Shown here in pieces: positions 59,657 through 64,000 of a stretch of DNA of 64,000 bases; position 1 is the first letter of the stretch, and each line of letters opens with the position of its first letter. Under the pieces are notes generated by a model. It ran no database searches. It saw nothing but the letters and a program-made list of their open reading frames with translations, and had not been told where the DNA came from. The stretch comes from Sellimonas catena (lineage in GTDB: Bacteria; Bacillota; Clostridia; Lachnospirales; Lachnospiraceae). Made by a program: the position numbers and the translations under genes. The stretch lies in assembly GCF_045063725.1 (NCBI RefSeq), contig NZ_CP173695.1; one strand, 5' to 3'.

Positions 59657-60238
59657 TTATTCCTCATCCATAGCCTGAGCGAACTCTGCTTCTGTCTCAT
59701 CCTGAATCCGGAGTTCCTCGCGGTCATTGCGTACCATGTCGTAAGATTCCTGAAGGGAATTGACAAGGCTGTCATACTTGGATGTATAATTATCCAGCGC
59801 ATGTCCGATCATATTTTCTACTTTTGCCATCAGATCATCTGCATATCCCATGGCACCCATGCGGAGCTGGTTTGCATCCTCAGTCGCGCTGTCAATAATC
59901 TGCTGTGCCTGTTCCGTAGCAGCCGCTACGATCTCGTTTGCCTGTGCATATGCCTGCTGCATGATTTCATGATCACTTACAAGCTCGTCTGTCTTTGCTT
60001 TTGCTTCCTGAATCATCGTATCTGCCTTTGTCTGGGCATCTGCAAGGATTGCGTCTTTATTATCGATGATCTTCTGATAACGCTTGATCTCTTCCGGCGT
60101 CTTCATTCTGAGTTCTCTCAACAACTCGTCGATCTGATCTTTGTTCACAATAATCTTTGTCGTGGATAATGGCTGGAACTTACAATTATCTATGTATTCC
60201 TCAATTTCATCAATAATCTGCTCAATTCGGCTGCTCAT
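59657..60238 (-). CDS. Coiled-coil protein of unknown function
   Basis: A 193-residue protein, mainly an Ala/Gln/Glu-rich coiled coil (about 50-185), with N-terminal RIEQIIDEIEEYIDNCKFQPLS. Close relatives in Lachnospiraceae are labelled as ATPase or V-ATPase subunit-like, on coiled-coil similarity only; the repeat also recalls DivIVA/GpsB-like scaffold proteins. It follows rsmD on the same strand, and that neighbourhood is conserved. Function not known. Confidence 0.85.
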   Translation of the reverse strand: MSSRIEQIIDEIEEYIDNCKFQPLSTTKIIVNKDQIDELLRELRMKTPEEIKRYQKIIDNKDAILADAQTKADTMIQEAKAKTDELVSDHEIMQQAYAQANEIVAAATEQAQQIIDSATEDANQLRMGAMGYADDLMAKVENMIGHALDNYTSKYDSLVNSLQESYDMVRNDREELRIQDETEAEFAQAMDEE

Positions 60239-60311
60239 AGTTACACTCTCCTTCTTACTTCGACAAATCCTGTCATTTACTTTGTTATTCTATCACGTTC
60301 CACGAAAGAAC

Positions 60312-60863
60312 TCAACGTCTTTCGACAAAAATATGCCTGTTTGTTTTATATTTTTTTTCTTTTATAATCTCGTATCCCATCTCCTCCAGAAAACTGAAAT
60401 CAGTATCCAAAGATGCCTCCAGAATGATCAGTGTATCCTCGCTGACGAGTGAAGAAGATCTCAGATAATCAAATACTTCAAACTCTGCTCCCGCATGATA
60501 CGGCGGATCCATGAAAATGAAATCGAACGGCGCTTCTCCTTCCATTTTTCTCAGTGCGCTGATGACATCCGTTTTCATCAGGACCGCCCGATCCTCCAGT
60601 CTGGTATGTTTCAGATTGTCACGGATGCAGGCTGCCGCCTTTTGGTTTTTTTCTACAAAATACGCGGTCCGCGCGCCACGGCTTAATGCTTCAATCCCGA
60701 TGGCTCCGCTGCCGCTGAACAGATCAAGAAACCGGCAGTCGGCAAGTTCCGGGGAAATCATATTAAACAGTGTCTCCTTGATCCGGTCTGTTGTCGGCCT
60801 TGTGTCAAGCCCTTCTATCGTTTTTAGCTGCAATCGTTTTGCACTTCCTGCTATTACACGCAT
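60312..60863 (-). CDS. rsmD: 16S rRNA (guanine966-N2)-methyltransferase RsmD
   Basis: A 183-residue methyltransferase. MRVIAGSAKRLQLKT at the start, SAM motif FLDLFSGSGAIGIEALSRGA near 46, and catalytic DPPY in FIFMDPPYHAG. I start at 60863; seven in-frame codons upstream (from 60884) overlap the ribosome binding site GGAAAGAA. In many genomes coaD follows; here it lies 19 kb away. Confidence 0.94.
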   Translation of the reverse strand: MRVIAGSAKRLQLKTIEGLDTRPTTDRIKETLFNMISPELADCRFLDLFSGSGAIGIEALSRGARTAYFVEKNQKAAACIRDNLKHTRLEDRAVLMKTDVISALRKMEGEAPFDFIFMDPPYHAGAEFEVFDYLRSSSLVSEDTLIILEASLDTDFSFLEEMGYEIIKEKKYKTNRHIFVERR

Positions 60864-61014
60864 GTTTTTATTCCTTTCTTCCACCTGAAAAGGCAGTATG
60901 ATTCTGCCACTTATTATATCGGATGGATCCTTTTTCTGTCAAATCACTATCGGGCAGAGCTTGAGTATTTTTTTAGACTGTGATACACTTTTTGAGAAAA
61001 GGAGGAATACTGCT

Positions 61015-61557
61015 ATGAAATATTTTATTGCATCCGATATCCACGGATCCGCTTTTTACTGCAAGAAAATGCTGGAAGCATTTAAAAACGAATCCGCCGA
61101 CCGTCTGGTTCTTCTTGGAGATATCCTCTATCACGGCCCGCGCAATGATCTTCCTGCGGAATATGATCCGAAGAAGGTGATTGAACTGCTCAATCCTCTT
61201 GCATCACGCATTTTCTGTGTGCGTGGAAACTGTGACAGCGAAGTCGATCAGATGGTTCTCAATTTTCCTATTCTTGCAGACTACTGTCTGATTTCCGAAA
61301 AGGACCGGATGGTTTTTGTTACACATGGTCATCAGTATAATCTGCAGACACCACCGCTTCTTCAGGAAGGAGATATCCTGCTTCACGGACATACTCATGT
61401 GCCTGCATGTACAAAAACAGAGACCTTTACTTATCTGAATCCGGGATCTGTCTCTCTTCCAAAAGAAAACAGCCGGCATAGCTATATGATTCTTGAAAAT
61501 GGTACCTTTCACTGGAAAACTCTGGAAGGAGAGGAATATCAGATCTATTCCATGTAA
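61015..61557 (+). CDS. yfcE: YfcE-type metallophosphodiesterase
   Basis: A 180-residue calcineurin-like phosphodiesterase. Metal ligands are in SDIHGSAF (residues 7-14), LGDILYHG, RGNCDSEVD, THGHQY and HGHTHVP. Start MKYFIASDIHG at 61015 is preceded by AAAGGAGGAATACTGCT. Transcribed alone, divergent from rsmD. Natural substrate unknown. Confidence 0.94.
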   Translation: MKYFIASDIHGSAFYCKKMLEAFKNESADRLVLLGDILYHGPRNDLPAEYDPKKVIELLNPLASRIFCVRGNCDSEVDQMVLNFPILADYCLISEKDRMVFVTHGHQYNLQTPPLLQEGDILLHGHTHVPACTKTETFTYLNPGSVSLPKENSRHSYMILENGTFHWKTLEGEEYQIYSM

Positions 61558-61563
61558 GAAAAA

Positions 61564-61614
61564 CGGCAGAGGCATCCGTCATGATTTTCACGCGATGCTC
61601 TCTGCCGCCTTTTT
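61564..61614 (+). terminator. Terminator between yfcE and mscS
   Basis: CGGCAGAGGCATC (61564-61576) pairs with GATGC-T-CTCTGCCG (61594-61607) with one bulge, followed by CCTTTTT. A T run also follows on the minus strand, so it can serve both converging genes. Confidence 0.85.
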
Positions 61615-61623
61615 ATGATTCTG

Positions 61624-62517
61624 TCATTCTTTCATGACAATTTCCATCTTTTGTCCGGCAAAGCGGATTCCCGCTTCGTCAAGTGCAAGTTTCGTCTTTT
61701 CCATGATACTCGCCCGTATATCCCAGTATACATCGGATTTCAGCCATAGTCTTACGCAAAGTCTCACGTAACTTTCTGCCAGATCATCCACAAAAACCGT
61801 ATGCTCTTTATCCTTGATTACTTCCGCCTCCTGCTCCATTACATGCCGGATAATCTTCTGAGCAGACTGCAGATCCTCATCGTATCCGATTCTGACATAA
61901 AAATCCAGCCGTCGAAGATCCATCGCTGTTACATTGGTCAGACTGTTGTTTGATAAACTTCCGTTTGGTATAACGATCGTCTTGTTGTCAACAGTGGAAA
62001 GCTTTGTATAGAAAATCTGAATCTCTTTAACAGTTCCTTCCAGATTATCCGTATGCTCAATAATATAGTCTCCTACTGTAAATGGTCTCAGAAGAAGAAT
62101 CAGCACTCCTCCGGCGAAGTTTGACAAGCTTCCCTGTAACGCAAGACCGATTGCCACACCTCCGGAAGCAAGAAGCGCTGCTACCGAAGAAGTATCCACT
62201 CCAAAACGCACAACAATTGTTAAAATCAGTATTGCGTACAGCCCCGTCTTCAGACAGGAATCCACAAACTGCTCTACCCCTTTGTCTGCATTGGACCGTT
62301 CGATGGAAGCGCGGACGAGTTTCCGTACCCAGTTGATCAAAACCCTTCCGATCGCAAAAAAGATCAGCGCAAAGATCACACCGATTCCGAATTCAATGAC
62401 CTTTGGCAGATTTTCATTCAGGAAATTGACAGCAAAGTTTGTCTGTGTCTCGACTTCCTGCTGAATATTTTCGGTTACCCTCTCTGTTACATTTTCTGTC
62501 AGAAGTGTGTAATACAT
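61624..62517 (-). CDS. mscS: Small-conductance mechanosensitive channel (MscS family)
   Basis: A 297-residue channel that opens on osmotic downshift. Three membrane helices: about 37-60, 85-105 and the pore helix near 110-135, with the Ala/Gly-rich ALLASGGVAIGLALQGSLSNFAGG. The beta domain follows (PFTVGDYI, NGSLSNNSLTN). Its first 19 bp overlap the end of pgeF. Confidence 0.95.
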   Translation of the reverse strand: MYYTLLTENVTERVTENIQQEVETQTNFAVNFLNENLPKVIEFGIGVIFALIFFAIGRVLINWVRKLVRASIERSNADKGVEQFVDSCLKTGLYAILILTIVVRFGVDTSSVAALLASGGVAIGLALQGSLSNFAGGVLILLLRPFTVGDYIIEHTDNLEGTVKEIQIFYTKLSTVDNKTIVIPNGSLSNNSLTNVTAMDLRRLDFYVRIGYDEDLQSAQKIIRHVMEQEAEVIKDKEHTVFVDDLAESYVRLCVRLWLKSDVYWDIRASIMEKTKLALDEAGIRFAGQKMEIVMKE

Positions 62518-63392
62518 GGTGGTTGATTTCCCTCCTGTGTTTCTTTCAGGGCAAGAAAGGCGGCAAGACTCCCCCGTCTGCCGCCGGACGCCCTGTGTGA
62601 ATATAATAGCTCCGGATTGCAGTTCGTACAGATATTCGTCACCGCAATGTGTTCCGTCAAAATGCCGGCCTCGGCAAAGACCACTTCATTTGCTTTCCAG
62701 AGGTTAAGCTGATATTTCCCGTCCGGTTTTTCGTAGAACAGTGTTTCCCAAAGCCTGGGAGAAAAAGACTCCCGGAACGCATCAATGACATCTCCGCTCA
62801 CTTCATAGCATGACTGGCAGATGGACGGGCCGATACATGCCAGAGTATCCTCCGGGCGGCTTCCATAGACTTCCTGCATCTTCTTCACCGTTTCCAGGCC
62901 GATTTTTGCCACAGTCCCGCGCCACCCGGAATGGGACAGACCGATCACCTTCCTGACCGGATCCAGAAAAAACAGCGGAACACAGTCTGCATAAAATGTC
63001 ACAAGGCAGAGTCCCGGCACATCGGTGACAAGGCCGTCAACATTATCGTAATCTACCGGACAGACAATTCCTTTTCCACGATCCTCCTCTGTGACAATAC
63101 GGACATTGGACGTATGTGTCTGTCTGGAAAAGACCATGTCAGAAGTCCGGACGCCGATTGCAGCGCCGAACCGTTCAAAATTCTCCCGGACAGATGCATC
63201 TTCATCGCCCCTTGTGAAGCTCAGGTTCATGCTCTCATAGATTCCGGTACTCACTCCGCCCATGCGGGTGGAGAATCCATGATGTACCAGACCGCTCTGC
63301 TCAAGAAGCGGAAACGACAGATACGGAACGTCTCCTGCTCCGGTGCGGCACACAATATCATTCTGATTGTTTGTTGTTTTCCATGTTTTCAT
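62499..63392 (-). CDS. pgeF: PgeF/YfiH family purine nucleoside phosphorylase-like protein
   Basis: A 297-residue copper/zinc-type laccase-domain protein (formerly polyphenol oxidase). Metal-site residues are His in SRQTHTSNV, Cys in TFYADCVPLFF, and His in SHSGWRGTV; the GPSICQSCYEV motif is present. Members act on purine nucleosides and edit peptidoglycan precursors. Sits between yraN and mscS. Confidence 0.94.
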   Translation of the reverse strand: MKTWKTTNNQNDIVCRTGAGDVPYLSFPLLEQSGLVHHGFSTRMGGVSTGIYESMNLSFTRGDEDASVRENFERFGAAIGVRTSDMVFSRQTHTSNVRIVTEEDRGKGIVCPVDYDNVDGLVTDVPGLCLVTFYADCVPLFFLDPVRKVIGLSHSGWRGTVAKIGLETVKKMQEVYGSRPEDTLACIGPSICQSCYEVSGDVIDAFRESFSPRLWETLFYEKPDGKYQLNLWKANEVVFAEAGILTEHIAVTNICTNCNPELLYSHRASGGRRGSLAAFLALKETQEGNQPPCITHF

Positions 63393-63405
63393 AATCTGTT
63401 ACCTG

Positions 63406-63756
63406 TTATTCCTGAAATTCAAATGCATGTTCAAAGTGCGTGATCTCCTCTCCAAGGACGGCAATCACATCAAAGCGGACCGGGCTCTCCAAAAGCCCAT
63501 GGGTTGTAAGATAGTAAAGTGCAGCCCTGCAGATCCGCCGCTGCTTTCTCTGGTCAACCGCTTCCTCCGGCCGTCCAAGAGACGTGCTGCTCCGGTATTT
63601 GACCTCTGCGAAAACGATACAGTCCCCTTCCTTCGCAATCAGATCAATCTCCCCGGCACGGCAGCGGAAATTCCGTTCCAGAATCTGAAAGCCTTTTCTC
63701 TCCAGAAAGGCTGCCGCAAGATGTTCCGCAGCATTTCCTTTGTCTTTCTGATTCAT
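63406..63756 (-). CDS. yraN: YraN (UPF0102) nuclease-like protein
   Basis: A 116-residue endonuclease-fold protein. KGNAAEHLAAAFLERKG, GEIDLIAKEGD and VFAEVKYRSS form the E-D-ExK core. I start at MNQKDKGN (63756), 13 bp after rnhB; an upstream in-frame start at 63819 would lie inside rnhB. The rnhB-yraN order is conserved. Confidence 0.93.
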   Translation of the reverse strand: MNQKDKGNAAEHLAAAFLERKGFQILERNFRCRAGEIDLIAKEGDCIVFAEVKYRSSTSLGRPEEAVDQRKQRRICRAALYYLTTHGLLESPVRFDVIAVLGEEITHFEHAFEFQE

Positions 63757-63769
63757 CCGGCATCCTCCG

Positions 63770-64000
63770 TTACACAAAGTGTGTGATAAATGTGCTTCTG
63801 TGAATCGGGGACGGTCCATATGTTTTCAGTGCCTCGATGTGGTCTTTGGATCCATACCCTTTATTGGACGCGAATCCATATTCCGGAAGTACTTTGTCGT
63901 ATTCCACCATCAGCCGGTCTCTTGTCACTTTTGCAATAACACTGGCACAGGCGATGGAAATGCTTTTCGCATCTCCTTTGATAATCGGGACCTGTGGAAT
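63770..64000 (-). CDS. rnhB: Ribonuclease HII, C-terminal part (gene runs off the window)
   Basis: The last 76 codons plus stop of RNase HII, which removes RNA from RNA-DNA hybrids and misinserted ribonucleotides. Seen: IKGDAKSISIACASVIAKVTRD, YGFASNKGYGSKDHIEAL and YGPSPIHRSTF, the conserved end of the family. Frame is open to base 64000; the catalytic N-terminal DEAG segment lies outside. Confidence 0.95.
   Translation of the reverse strand: MPQVPIIKGDAKSISIACASVIAKVTRDRLMVEYDKVLPEYGFASNKGYGSKDHIEALKTYGPSPIHRSTFITHFV

Noticed and set aside
1..64000. CRISPR array, rRNA or tRNA genes
   Set aside because: No regularly spaced short repeats and no recognisable tRNA cloverleaf or rRNA segments were seen on either strand.

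Overview
The window looks like the chromosome of a low-to-mid GC Gram-positive gut anaerobe of the Clostridia, most likely family Lachnospiraceae. The evidence is the gene content and order: rnhB-yraN-pgeF, rsmD next to a coiled-coil protein and a ylbJ-type gene, the TIGR03960/DUF2344 radical-SAM pair next to an RNase G, rplU-prp-rpmA-obgE-yhbY-nadD-yqeK-rsfS, lexA, and a hisZ-hisG-hisD-hisB-hisIE cluster. Genus cannot be fixed from sequence reading alone. Most genes are on the minus strand.

Layout. 1-4000: the end of an IS4-type element, itself interrupted by a 3.07-kb three-gene transposon (zinc-ribbon protein, DDE integrase, AAA ATPase). The IS4 element truncates a membrane protein gene (4001-4580). 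4693-17377: housekeeping block (lexA; rsfS to obgE; the L27/Prp/L21 operon; amidohydrolase and CBS protein; a doubly frameshifted aspartate kinase; HAD; YbaK; RNase G; radical-SAM pair). 17670-29061: an accessory, damaged region. It holds an ISLre2 element with 9-bp target duplication, two surface-protein genes with a frame break and an unusual overlap, a small membrane protein with a decayed relative, a headless PilZ glycosyltransferase joined to a headless DUF4143 ATPase, and a glyoxalase gene split by a second IS4 copy.

29108-37623 is a coherent nickel module on one strand: DUF3842, larE, larB, larC, then a peptide/nickel-type ABC importer (binding protein, two permeases, two ATPases). Together these would import nickel and build the nickel-pincer nucleotide cofactor. 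No larA-type enzyme is in the window. 37733-42366 holds a hypothetical, a YoeB/YefM toxin-antitoxin pair with a well-formed promoter/operator, a duplicated CmpB-type membrane protein, a RmlD-like reductase and coaD. 42437-47553 is the histidine cluster with a strong promoter; its hisIE carries an extra, apparently inactive HisF-like half. 47641-64000 is mostly housekeeping (recU, pseudouridine synthases, YgiQ, RsmF-type methylase, M23 peptidase, nitroreductase, PepD, YlbJ, RsmD, YfcE, MscS, PgeF, YraN, partial RNase HII).

Most notable: (i) a 129-bp structured repeat present twice around the nitroreductase gene, whose stem differences preserve pairing; (ii) precise nested insertions that can be reversed on paper; (iii) four frame breaks that are each repaired by adding one G or C, a pattern that may be assembly error rather than biology; (iv) a single deletion joint that removed the 5' ends of two divergent genes.
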